Below, piece after piece: positions 49,422-57,284 of a stretch of 64,000 bases of DNA (positions are counted from its first letter, which is position 1; every line of letters starts with the position of its first letter). This DNA is from Pseudoxanthomonas sacheonensis (GTDB lineage Bacteria; Pseudomonadota; Gammaproteobacteria; Xanthomonadales; Xanthomonadaceae). Location of the stretch: assembly GCF_010093305.1 (NCBI RefSeq), contig NZ_PDWS01000015.1, forward strand, positions 1-64,000. The letters are read 5' to 3'. The notes beneath the pieces are model-generated. The model saw only the letters and a program-made list of their open reading frames with translations, made no database searches and was not told the origin of the DNA. The translations under genes were made by a program, and so were the position numbers.

Positions 49422-51104
49422 ATGTCCTACCTCGTCCTCGCCAGAAAGTGGCGTCCCAAGCGTTTTGCCGAGCTCGTCGGGCAGGAACACGTGGTGCGCG
49501 CGCTCAGCAACGCGCTGGAAAGCGGCCGCGTGCATCACGCCTTCCTGTTCACCGGCACCCGTGGCGTGGGCAAGACCACCATCGCGCGCATCTTCGCCAA
49601 ATCGCTGAACTGCGAGGAAGGCACCAGCGCCGAGCCCTGCGGCAAGTGTTCGACCTGCCTGGACATCGATTCGGGCCGCTACCTGGACCTGCTGGAGATC
49701 GACGCCGCCTCCAACACCGGCGTGGACGACGTGCGCGAGGTGATCGAGAACGCGCAGTACATGCCCTCGCGCGGCAAGTTCAAGGTCTATCTGATCGACG
49801 AAGTGCACATGCTCTCGAAGGCGGCGTTCAACGCGCTGCTGAAGACCCTGGAAGAACCACCCGGGCATGTGAAGTTCCTGCTGGCCACCACCGACCCGCA
49901 GAAACTGCCGGTCACGGTGCTGTCGCGCTGCCTGCAGTTCAATCTGAAGCGCCTGGATGAAGGCCAGATCTCCGGCCAGATCTCCCGCATCCTGGCCGCC
50001 GAGGAAATACAGGCCGACGACAGCGCCATCCGCCAGATCGCCAAGGCCGCCGACGGCAGCCTGCGCGACGGCTTGTCGCTGTTGGATCAGGCCATCGCCT
50101 ACACCGGCAGCAACAATGGCGGCGCGCTGCGGGAGGAGGGCGTACGCACCATGTTGGGCACGGTGGACCGTACCCAGGTCGGCGCCATGCTGGCTGCGTT
50201 GGCCGATGGCGACGGCGCACGCCTGCTGCAAATCGTCGCCACGCTGGCCGAATTCTCGCCGGATTGGAATGGCGTGCTGGAGGCCCTGGCCGAAGCGTTG
50301 CATCGCATCCAGGTGCGCCAGCTGGTGCCGGGCGTGTCGGTGGAAGCCGATGGCATCGACGTCGAGGATTTCGCCCAGCGCTTGCGGCCGGAAGTGGTGC
50401 AGCTGTGGTACCAGATGGCGGTGAACGGACGCCGCGATCTGTACCTTGCGCCCAGCACGCGCGCCGGTTTCGAGATGAGCGTGTTGCGAATGCTCGCCTT
50501 CCGGCCGGCCGGGGCAGGGCAGATCAATGCGGAGCCAGCCAGCGCGAGCGAAGCGGCGAAGCCCGCGCAGACCGCTTCGGTAGCCGCCCGGCAGGAAATT
50601 CCCGCGCCCGTTGCCAAACCGGTTGCGGAAACGCCACCGGCACCGGTGGTGAAAACGCCGCCGCAACCCGCGTCGACCGCAGTGGCACCCGTTGCCGGAA
50701 CCTCCGCCGCCGCGATCGCCACCGCCGAAGAGTGGCTGCAGTTCGCCGCCAATAGCGGCATGAAAGGCGCCGCGCGCCAGTTGGCGGAAAATGCAGCCTT
50801 CGTCGGCTATGGCGAGGGCGTCCTGCGCCTGTCGCTGGACGCCGGCTTCGACTATCTGCGCTCGGAAAAATCGCTCGCCGAACTTTCCAATACGCTTGCC
50901 AGCAAACTTGGCGCCGCTCCGCGCATCGTCTTCGACCATGCGCTCGGCGAATCGGAAACGCTGCAGCAGCGCAGCCACCGCGAGCGCAGCCAGCGCCAGA
51001 GTGCGGACGAAGAGAATTTCATGAACAACCCGGACGTGCAGCGCCTCATTCAGCAGCATGGCGCCAAGCTGGTTCCGGACTCCATCCGCTCCTTCGACGA
51101 ATGA
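49422..51104 (+). CDS. dnaX: DNA polymerase III subunit tau (DnaX)
   Basis: A 560-residue clamp-loader ATPase. Walker A GTRGVGKTTIARIF is near residue 46, the zinc-binding C4 module is CEEGTSAEPCGKCSTC near residue 64, Walker B is LIDEVHML and the SRC motif is LSRCLQF near residue 170. A Pro/Ala-rich linker (residues about 375-440) leads to the tau-specific C-terminal domain. The length is tau-like. No A-rich slippery heptamer of the E. coli type (A AAA AAG) is visible in the linker, so a frameshifted gamma form is not obvious. The ATG at 49422 opens the family start MSYLVLARKWRPK. Confidence 0.95.
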   Translation: MSYLVLARKWRPKRFAELVGQEHVVRALSNALESGRVHHAFLFTGTRGVGKTTIARIFAKSLNCEEGTSAEPCGKCSTCLDIDSGRYLDLLEIDAASNTGVDDVREVIENAQYMPSRGKFKVYLIDEVHMLSKAAFNALLKTLEEPPGHVKFLLATTDPQKLPVTVLSRCLQFNLKRLDEGQISGQISRILAAEEIQADDSAIRQIAKAADGSLRDGLSLLDQAIAYTGSNNGGALREEGVRTMLGTVDRTQVGAMLAALADGDGARLLQIVATLAEFSPDWNGVLEALAEALHRIQVRQLVPGVSVEADGIDVEDFAQRLRPEVVQLWYQMAVNGRRDLYLAPSTRAGFEMSVLRMLAFRPAGAGQINAEPASASEAAKPAQTASVAARQEIPAPVAKPVAETPPAPVVKTPPQPASTAVAPVAGTSAAAIATAEEWLQFAANSGMKGAARQLAENAAFVGYGEGVLRLSLDAGFDYLRSEKSLAELSNTLASKLGAAPRIVFDHALGESETLQQRSHRERSQRQSADEENFMNNPDVQRLIQQHGAKLVPDSIRSFDE

Positions 51105-51118
51105 ACAGGTAACAAAAG

Positions 51119-51439
51119 ATGCGTGGAAATATCGCCCAACTGATGCAGCAAGCGCAGAAGATGCAGGAAAACATGCAGCGCGCCCAGGAAGAGCTGGCCA
51201 AGCTGGAAGTCACCGGCAGCGCCGGCGGCGGCATGGTCAGCGTGACCCTGACCGGCGCCAAGGAATGCCGCAAGGTGCGTATCGATCCCAGCGTTCTGGC
51301 CGACCCGGAGATGGCCGAGGATTTGATCGCCGCGGCCTTCAACGACGCCTCCAACAAGATCGACGCCGAGTCCAAGAGCAAGATGGGCGCGGCCACCGCC
51401 GGCATGCAATTGCCGCCGGGCATGAAGATGCCGTTCTGA
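51119..51439 (+). CDS. ybaB: Nucleoid-associated protein YbaB/EbfC
   Basis: A 106-residue DNA-binding protein of the YbaB family, starting with a helical [19 protein letters not shown] and followed by the dimer core. It ends in GMKMPF, as do many relatives. It lies 14 bases after dnaX, the usual dnaX-ybaB-recR order. Confidence 0.93.
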   Translation: MRGNIAQLMQQAQKMQENMQRAQEELAKLEVTGSAGGGMVSVTLTGAKECRKVRIDPSVLADPEMAEDLIAAAFNDASNKIDAESKSKMGAATAGMQLPPGMKMPF

Positions 51440-51441
51440 TT

Positions 51442-51550
51442 CCCGCGCCCTCCCCCGCGCAGGTGGGGGAGGAGTTGTTTGGCATCCATGCAACACTGCC
51501 CCTCACTCGACCCCCTCCCAACCTTCCCCTGCCTTCGCAGGGGGAGGGGC
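51442..51550. repeat. CT/GA-rich palindromic element before recR
   Basis: CCCTCCCCCGCGCAGGTGGGGGAGG at 51449-51473 and an inverted-type partner CCCCTGCCTTCGCAGGGGGAGGGG around 51527-51550, each a hairpin. The end of the second arm contributes the GGAGGGG that serves as the recR ribosome binding site. Confidence 0.7.
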
Positions 51551-51557
51551 TAAAAAA

Positions 51558-52157
51558 ATGAGCGCGCCTCTACTCGAACAACTCATCGAAGCTTTGCGCG
51601 TCCTGCCCGGCGTCGGCCAGAAGACCGCGCAGCGCATGGCCTACCAGTTGCTGGAACGCGAACGCGAGGGCGGCCAGCGCCTGGCCGAAGTGCTGGCGCT
51701 GGCGCTGGAGCATATCGGGCACTGCAAGCATTGCCGCGACTTCACCGAAACCGAGGTCTGCGCCATCTGCGCCAGCTCCAGCCGCGACCAGCACCTGCTG
51801 TGCGCAGTGGAATCGCCGGCCGATCGTCTGGCCATCGAGCAGGCCACCGGCTACCGCGGCCTGTATTTCATCCTGCAGGGACGGCTGTCGCCGCTGGACG
51901 GCATCGGCCCGCGCGAACTCGGGCTGGACGCGCTGTCGGAACGGCTGGCGCGGGGCGAGGTCTCCGAGCTGATCATCGCCACCAACCCCACCGTGGAAGG
52001 CGAAGCCACCGCGCATTACCTGGCCCAACTGGCGCGCCAGCACAAAGTGCATCCCAGCCGTCTAACCCATGGCGTGCCGCTGGGCGGAGAGCTGGAATAC
52101 GTCGATCGCGGCACGCTCTCGCATGCATTCGGCACCAGAAGCGAAATGCCGTTGTAG
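51558..52157 (+). CDS. recR: Recombination mediator RecR
   Basis: A 199-residue RecR, which with RecO and RecF loads RecA at gaps. Visible features: helix-hairpin-helix start [14 protein letters not shown], a C4 zinc finger [16 protein letters not shown] near residue 57, and the Toprim motif ALTVE-type region with [14 protein letters not shown] and [12 protein letters not shown]. The ATG at 51558 follows GGAGGGGC and a run of A. The TAG stop at 52155-52157 lies in the following palindromic element. Confidence 0.94.
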   Translation: MSAPLLEQLIEALRVLPGVGQKTAQRMAYQLLEREREGGQRLAEVLALALEHIGHCKHCRDFTETEVCAICASSSRDQHLLCAVESPADRLAIEQATGYRGLYFILQGRLSPLDGIGPRELGLDALSERLARGEVSELIIATNPTVEGEATAHYLAQLARQHKVHPSRLTHGVPLGGELEYVDRGTLSHAFGTRSEMPL

Positions 52158-52250
52158 GAGCTGCGTAAGCTGCGACGGCAGCATCGTCGGACCTGACGGA
52201 AACCTCCTGCGAACGGAGGAGAGCAATCGCAGCTTACGCAGTTCCTACAA
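52152..52250. repeat. Inverted repeat, TTGTAGGAGCTGCGTAAGCTGCGAC type
   Basis: Left arm at 52152-52176 and right arm around 52228-52250 are inverted copies of the core GCTGCGTAAGCTGCGAC; second member of the family at 9879-9967. The left TTGTAG contains the recR stop codon. Confidence 0.83.
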
Positions 52251-52275
52251 TCACGAGACCATCCAGGACCCGCTC

Positions 52276-52626
52276 ATGAACGACACTCTCTTCGGCAAGA
52301 TCATCCGCCGCGAAATCCCCGCCGATATCGTCTACGAAGACGATGAAGTGCTCGGCTTCCGCGATATCGCCCCGCAGGCGCCGGTGCACGTATTGTTCAT
52401 TCCGAAGAACGAAGCGATTCCCACCCTGGACGACCTGCAGCCCGGCCATGCCGAACTGGTCGGAAAGCTGGTGCTCGCCGCCGCCGAATATGCGCGCCGC
52501 GAAGGTTTCGCGCAGAACGGCTATCGCGTGGTCATGAATTGCCGCGAGGATGCCGGGCAGACCGTATTCCACCTGCATCTGCATCTGCTGGCGGGCGCGC
52601 GGCTCGGACATTTCGGTGCGCGCTGA
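52276..52626 (+). CDS. HIT family nucleotide-binding hydrolase (HINT type)
   Basis: A 116-residue histidine-triad protein. The active-site motif is HLHLHLL near residue 99 (His-x-His-x-His with hydrophobic spacers), and the N-terminus NDTLFGKIIRREIPADIVYEDD is that of the HINT/YcfF branch. It hydrolyses AMP-lysine or similar nucleotide phosphoramidates. The ATG at 52276 lies 119 bases after recR, so it has probably its own promoter. Confidence 0.93.
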   Translation: MNDTLFGKIIRREIPADIVYEDDEVLGFRDIAPQAPVHVLFIPKNEAIPTLDDLQPGHAELVGKLVLAAAEYARREGFAQNGYRVVMNCREDAGQTVFHLHLHLLAGARLGHFGAR

Positions 52627-52678
52627 GAAGGCGGGCTATCCGGAACTTGGCGGGCTCCGCGCCTGGATTCCGTCCGTC

Positions 52679-52748
52679 TTGTAGAGCCGAGCTTGCTCGG
52701 CTGCTCTTGATCTTGGCGAACAGCAGCCGAGCAAGCCCGGCTCTACAA
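52679..52748. repeat. Inverted repeat, TTGTAGAGCCGAGCTTGCTCGGCTGC type
   Basis: Arms TTGTAGAGCCGAGCTTGCTCGGCTGC and GCAGCCGAGCAAGCCCGGCTCTACAA at the two ends; third copy of the family at 175-251 and 14305-14375. It lies between the HIT gene and the next terminator. Confidence 0.82.
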
Positions 52749-52766
52749 AGAGACGGATGGCAAAAG

Positions 52767-52799
52767 AAAACGCCGCTCATCGAGCGGCGTTTTCAATTT
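52767..52799. terminator. Bidirectional terminator between HIT gene and slp
   Basis: AAAACGCCGCTC and GAGCGGCGTTTT with a three-base loop; T-rich on the plus strand and A-rich on the other. Confidence 0.85.
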
Positions 52800-52813
52800 C
52801 ATATCACTGCAGC

Positions 52814-53332
52814 TCACCACCAGCCCCAGCGGCCCCAGCGCGGACCCCAGAAGGGGTCGTAATAAAACGGGGAAGGGCGGATCTCGACTTCGCGCACTTC
52901 CGGCCACAGGTAGACCACGTCGGCGGTCATGCGCGGCAGCCGGTAATCGTATTGGCCGATGCGCGTGGACTCCACGCCATCGACGCGGCCGATGAAAGTC
53001 ACTTCGCGGCCTTCAGTGAATACCGCCGGGTCGTAGAAACCGGCGCGGCAGGCGATGAAGCGGCCGTCGGTGGCGTCCGGCGCGCTGCTGAGGGGACGGC
53101 CGGTGCCGCCCAGCGGACGCGAGATCAACTGGAAGCAGGTGCTGTCCTGGCCCGGTACGGTCTCCACGATACGGCCACCCCAGCGCACGGAGGTACCGAC
53201 CTGGCTGCCGGCGACGGCTTCCCGGGGCGTGACCGGAGTGAAAGCGCCCTGCAACGGTTTGGGCGCAGTGGCGCAGGCGCCAAGCAGCAAACTGCTTGCG
53301 GCCAGCGCGATGAGGCGGATTTTGGCGTTCAT
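52814..53332 (-). CDS. Slp-family outer-membrane lipoprotein
   Basis: A 172-residue lipoprotein. Signal peptide with lipobox LLGAC (Cys near residue 20) followed by TAPKPLQG. The Slp-type body has TSVRWGGRIVETVPGQDST and RVDGVESTRIGQYDYRLPRMTADVVYLWPE. The end is rich in Trp, Pro and Gly (DPFWGPRWGRWGWW). E. coli Slp is a starvation lipoprotein; the function here is inferred only from family. The ATG at 53332 opens the signal peptide; a longer frame upstream would run into the tgpA end. Confidence 0.85.
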   Translation of the reverse strand: MNAKIRLIALAASSLLLGACATAPKPLQGAFTPVTPREAVAGSQVGTSVRWGGRIVETVPGQDSTCFQLISRPLGGTGRPLSSAPDATDGRFIACRAGFYDPAVFTEGREVTFIGRVDGVESTRIGQYDYRLPRMTADVVYLWPEVREVEIRPSPFYYDPFWGPRWGRWGWW

Positions 53333-53348
53333 GGTGAATCTCCAGGAT

Positions 53349-55286
53349 TCAAGGACGGTGCCGACGCAGGTCGTTGAGTAGTGCAGCGTCCCCAACGGCG
53401 GCAGCGTAGCGCGTTTGAGCGAAACGGCGGCTGAGCGGAATCAGGGTGTCGGCCGATTGCGGTCTGGCCGCAGCGACGCGTTCGGCCCAATCCAGAGCCG
53501 GCTCGTGCGGCCGCCGTGCCAGGCCCAGCCGCGCATAACGCCGGGTCAGGCGATGCCAGGCGCGCAGCAACGGGTCGCGTTCCCGTTCTCCGCGCGCCAA
53601 CAGCCAGCCCATCCATCCCAGCGCCGCCAGTGCGAAGACCGCGAACAACGCGCCCAAGCGCCCGCCGTCCAGCCGGTCCATGCCGAAGGGTTGCAGCAGG
53701 CGCTGTTGCCGGTCGGCGTTGAAGCCGAGCACCAGGTCGTTCCAGCCGCGCCGCATCCAGTCGCTGAAATCGCCCAAGGTGGGCAGCGGGTCGTTTCCAC
53801 CGGCACCAGCGCCCAGCCGCTCCTCCAGGGTGTCGTAGACGCGCTCGGGCGCCACCGCGGCGGTGGGGTCCACGCGCACCCAGCCGCGTCCGGCCAACCA
53901 CACTTCGGCCCAGGCATGGGCATCCATGTTCCGCACCACCCAATAGCCGCCGATCGGATTCCGCACGCCGCCGACGAAACCGGTGACCACGCGCGCGGGA
54001 ATGCCCGATGCGCGCATCAAGACCACGAAGGAAGAGCTGAAATGCTCGCAATAACCTTGCTTCTGGTCGAACAGGAATTCGTCCACGCTGTTGCGGCCCG
54101 GCAGCGGCGTATCCAGGGTGTAGGCGAATTCGCGTTTCACCCAGTCCAATGCGCGCCGCACGATGGCGCCGTCGTCGGTTCCGGCCTCGTGCCGCCACTG
54201 TCGGGCAAGGGCCAAAGTGCGCGGGTTGTAACCGGCCGGCAGTTCCAGTGCGCGGCGGCGCGCGCCGGCGTCGAGTTGCGGCTGGAAGTTCGCCGGCGGC
54301 GACGACCGCAATCGCCAGCGGCTCAATGCGTTGAGCGGCGTGGTGGAGTACAGACTGTAGTCCTGCGAAAGGAAGGCGCCGGCAGGAGCGGCGTGCGGCA
54401 GGTCCAGCGCGACCAGCTGGCGGCGGTCGGTGGGTTCGAATTCGATCTGGTAGTCCCAGACGACGTTGCTGCGGGGGGGCGGTGCGGCCGGGAGTTGCCG
54501 CATTGCGTAGGCCTGGGTCCAACTGCGGCCATCGAAATCCCAAAGCACCGGGCCGCGCCAATACATGTCCTGCAACGCGGGCCGCGGGCCGAAGAATTCC
54601 GCCCGTAGCGCGGGGTTGTCGTCGGCCATCAGATCCAGCCACCCGCCCGGCGTCATGCTGTCCGAAAGTCCCGGGCGGCTCATGGCGCGTTCGGGTACGC
54701 CCCACAGCGGGGAGCCCAGGCGCGGAAACAGCCAGAAGACGCTCAGCACCAGCGGCAACCCGATCGCCATCAGCTTGCCCACCGCCGCCAGCGCGCGTAG
54801 CGGCGTCGCGGTGCCGGCAAGCGATTGCGATTCCACATCGGCCAGCCGCTGCAGAGTCAGCAGAGCGCAAAGGACCGACAGCAATCCCAGCAGCATCGTG
54901 AGCGGGCCTTGATCGAGCAGGAAGGCCGAGAAAGGAGCGAACAAGGCGAAGCCGATAAGGCTGCGCGCATCGCGCAGCGTCGAAGTTTCCGAGGGCTTGA
55001 TGGCGATCATGGCCGCCAGCAGCGCGCAGCCGGTGTCGCGCCCGAAGCGGAACCCCATCTGCGAGAACACCGCGGCCAGCACCAGCAGCGCCAACAGCAG
55101 ACGCAGCATCGCCGGCATCGGTTTGCGCCAGGAAAGGGCCGAAACCAGAACCGCCGCCAGCGCGATCGCCGACGCCAATCCGCCGGGGATCTGCAGCAAT
55201 AGCGGCAACAGCGACAGCGCCGCGGTGGCGAGCGTCCACAGGCGGCTGCGGCCGTCTATCCGCTCGCGGGAGATATCAGTGGCCAT
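53349..55286 (-). CDS. Transglutaminase-like membrane protein TgpA
   Basis: A 645-residue inner-membrane protein with a transglutaminase core. Five or six N-terminal helices (residues about 15-170) are followed by a periplasmic domain. The catalytic triad region is FDQKQGYCEHFSSSFVVLMRASGIPARVVTGFVGG near residue 395 (Cys), VVRNMDAHAWAEVWLAGRGW (His) and VRVDPTAAVAPERV (Asp), with one further helix near residue 560. The gene lies directly downstream of the DUF58 gene and overlaps its end by 11 bases. The start is ATG at 55286; another ATG two codons upstream (55292) is equally possible. Confidence 0.9.
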   Translation of the reverse strand: MATDISRERIDGRSRLWTLATAALSLLPLLLQIPGGLASAIALAAVLVSALSWRKPMPAMLRLLLALLVLAAVFSQMGFRFGRDTGCALLAAMIAIKPSETSTLRDARSLIGFALFAPFSAFLLDQGPLTMLLGLLSVLCALLTLQRLADVESQSLAGTATPLRALAAVGKLMAIGLPLVLSVFWLFPRLGSPLWGVPERAMSRPGLSDSMTPGGWLDLMADDNPALRAEFFGPRPALQDMYWRGPVLWDFDGRSWTQAYAMRQLPAAPPPRSNVVWDYQIEFEPTDRRQLVALDLPHAAPAGAFLSQDYSLYSTTPLNALSRWRLRSSPPANFQPQLDAGARRRALELPAGYNPRTLALARQWRHEAGTDDGAIVRRALDWVKREFAYTLDTPLPGRNSVDEFLFDQKQGYCEHFSSSFVVLMRASGIPARVVTGFVGGVRNPIGGYWVVRNMDAHAWAEVWLAGRGWVRVDPTAAVAPERVYDTLEERLGAGAGGNDPLPTLGDFSDWMRRGWNDLVLGFNADRQQRLLQPFGMDRLDGGRLGALFAVFALAALGWMGWLLARGERERDPLLRAWHRLTRRYARLGLARRPHEPALDWAERVAAARPQSADTLIPLSRRFAQTRYAAAVGDAALLNDLRRHRP

Positions 55287-56244
55287 CGGCATGCGGCAAC
55301 AACGACAACGCACGCAGGCAGAGATGCCGATGCGCAGGTCCCTGCCCAGGCCCCAGCACCGGTTGTCCGGACAGACACAAGCGGTAGCGGCGGCCTTCGC
55401 GTTCGGCCAGATCCACCCAGTGGGCGAGCCGGCTGATGCGCTGCTCGGCGGCAAGCGGTGCAAGCGCCTGCCAATCCAGATTGACTTCGACCGCAAGCGG
55501 CTGCTCGTATTCGCGCACCATCAGCGAATCGCGACGGGCCGAGGGTTTCCAGGCGATGGCGCGGCGCGGGTCGCCTGCGCGGTAGCTGCGCAGGTGATGC
55601 ACGTCATCGCCGGCGGGATTCAAACGGGCATGACTGGCGCTGCCGTCGCCCAACGGCAACGGCGGACCTTGCGTCTCCGGCACGGGATAAACCAGCAGCG
55701 GTTGCTCGGGCCAGACCCATGCCCATGCCAGGGCCAAACCGAGCGGCTGGGTGGTGGAAATACGGATGCGGTCCAATTCCAGCCAGCCGCGCCGTCGTGT
55801 ATCCACCGGCAGTGTGACCGCTGCGGGCTCGCCGGCCAGCAGCGTCGCGCCGATCCGGTTTTCCCCGTATCGCAATTGCAGACCGCGCCGGTTGCGCGCG
55901 TCCTTTGCCGAAAGCGCGACGTGCATTTGCAGCGTATTGCCTGCGGCGACGGGCTCGGCGGAGATCGCATCGATGCGCAGACCCGACAGTTGCAAATGCG
56001 CTGCGATGAGGCTCGCCAACGCGGTAGCGCCCAGCAGCAACGCGAGCAGCAAGGCGGGATTGTTGTTGTAGTTGAGCGCACCCAGCAGCATGGCCAGCAG
56101 CAGCGCGCCGAAGAAGAATCCGAAACGCGAAGGCAACACGTAAACCCGGCGCCGGTCCAGCTTCACCGGCAGCGCTTCGGCCGTGCGCGGGCGCGCGAGC
56201 AGCGCGAAGCGCGTAGCCAGGCGTTCGCGTGGAGTGGCCTGCAT
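55276..56244 (-). CDS. DUF58 domain protein
   Basis: A 322-residue membrane-associated protein. Two hydrophobic helices near residues 40-85 precede a beta-rich domain and the DUF58/von Willebrand-like motif with PAGDDVHHLRSYRAGDPRRAIAWKPSARRDSLMVREYE near residue 210. DUF58 proteins commonly work with MoxR ATPases and TgpA-like proteases, as in this operon. It lies six bases downstream of moxR and overlaps tgpA by 11 bases. Confidence 0.9.
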   Translation of the reverse strand: MQATPRERLATRFALLARPRTAEALPVKLDRRRVYVLPSRFGFFFGALLLAMLLGALNYNNNPALLLALLLGATALASLIAAHLQLSGLRIDAISAEPVAAGNTLQMHVALSAKDARNRRGLQLRYGENRIGATLLAGEPAAVTLPVDTRRRGWLELDRIRISTTQPLGLALAWAWVWPEQPLLVYPVPETQGPPLPLGDGSASHARLNPAGDDVHHLRSYRAGDPRRAIAWKPSARRDSLMVREYEQPLAVEVNLDWQALAPLAAEQRISRLAHWVDLAEREGRRYRLCLSGQPVLGPGQGPAHRHLCLRALSLLPHADGH

Positions 56245-56250
56245 CCCGTT

Positions 56251-57204
56251 CTAGTCCACGGCCACCGCGTGCAGAATGGATTTGGCCAGCGCCGCGGTGG
56301 ACGAGGCCTCCGCTTCGGCGACCAGGCGATGGGCGGCCACTGCCGAAAACAACGCCTGCACGTCTTCCGGCAGCACATGGCGCCGCCCCAGCAGTAGGGC
56401 GTAGGCGCGCGCCGCGCGCAGCAATGCGATGCCGGCGCGCGGCGACAGGCCCACGCGCACGCCCGGATGCTGGCGGCTGCGGGCCATCAACGCCTGCACG
56501 TAGTCCACCAGCGCCGCGCTGGCGTGCACTTGGTTCACCGCAGCGCGCAATGCCAGCACATCGTCGCTGGACAGCAATGGTTCGGCGCGGGCGATCAACT
56601 CGCGGCGATCGTCTCCCGCCAGCAGCGCGCGCTCGGATTCCGCATTCGGATAACCCAGGGTGAGCCTCAGCAGGAAGCGGTCCAGTTGCGAATCCGGCAG
56701 CGGATAAGTGCCCGACAGGTCCACCGGGTTCTGGGTGGCGATGACGAAGAAAGGATCCGGCAAGGGCCGGGTCATGCCGTCCAGGGTGACCTGGTGCTCG
56801 GCCATGGCTTCCAGCAGCGCGCTTTGGGTCCGTGGCGGCGCGCGGTTGATTTCGTCCGCCAGCAGCACGTGGGTGAAGACCGGGCCGGGATGGAACTGGA
56901 ATTGCCGCGATTGCGCGTCGTACACAGACACGCCCAGGACATCGGCCGGCAACAGATCCGAAGTGAACTGCACGCGCTGGAAGCCGAGTCCGAGCGTCGC
57001 GGCCAATGCGTGGGCCAAGGTGGTCTTGCCCAGGCCGGGGAGATCCTCGATCAGGATATGGCCCCCGGAAAGCAGCGCCACGAACGCCAGACGCACTTCC
57101 TGGGGCTTGCCCAGCACCAGCGAATTGACCTGCTGTTGCGCGGACTTCAGGGCCGCATGCAACGCATCGGTTAGCATTTCATGCGCAGGCGGCTGGGCGA
57201 GCAT
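56251..57204 (-). CDS. MoxR-family AAA+ ATPase
   Basis: A 317-residue AAA+ chaperone-like ATPase. Walker A is IEDLPGLGKTTLAHAL near residue 53, Walker B is HVLLADEINRAPPRTQSALLEAM near residue 117, and sensor regions are IATQNPVDLSGTYPLPDSQLDRF and SPRAGIALLRAARAYA. MoxR ATPases assist folding or cofactor insertion for VWA-domain partners. It heads the moxR-DUF58-tgpA operon and is divergent from the GT39 gene. Confidence 0.92.
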   Translation of the reverse strand: MLAQPPAHEMLTDALHAALKSAQQQVNSLVLGKPQEVRLAFVALLSGGHILIEDLPGLGKTTLAHALAATLGLGFQRVQFTSDLLPADVLGVSVYDAQSRQFQFHPGPVFTHVLLADEINRAPPRTQSALLEAMAEHQVTLDGMTRPLPDPFFVIATQNPVDLSGTYPLPDSQLDRFLLRLTLGYPNAESERALLAGDDRRELIARAEPLLSSDDVLALRAAVNQVHASAALVDYVQALMARSRQHPGVRVGLSPRAGIALLRAARAYALLLGRRHVLPEDVQALFSAVAAHRLVAEAEASSTAALAKSILHAVAVD

Positions 57205-57242
57205 CGTTTTTCCGGATTCTTTTCAAGGAAGTCTAACGGGAT

Positions 57243-57284
57243 ATGCAGGACGAAAGCATGCAGGACACGACATGCAGGATGTAA
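57243..57284 (+). other. Short upstream frame overlapping the GT39 start
   Basis: ATGCAGGA occurs three times in 30 bases (57243, 57258 and 57272). The first opens a 13-codon frame ending TAA at 57284, which overlaps the real start codon at 57272. Such a frame could compete for initiation. No strong ribosome site is seen. Confidence 0.35.
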
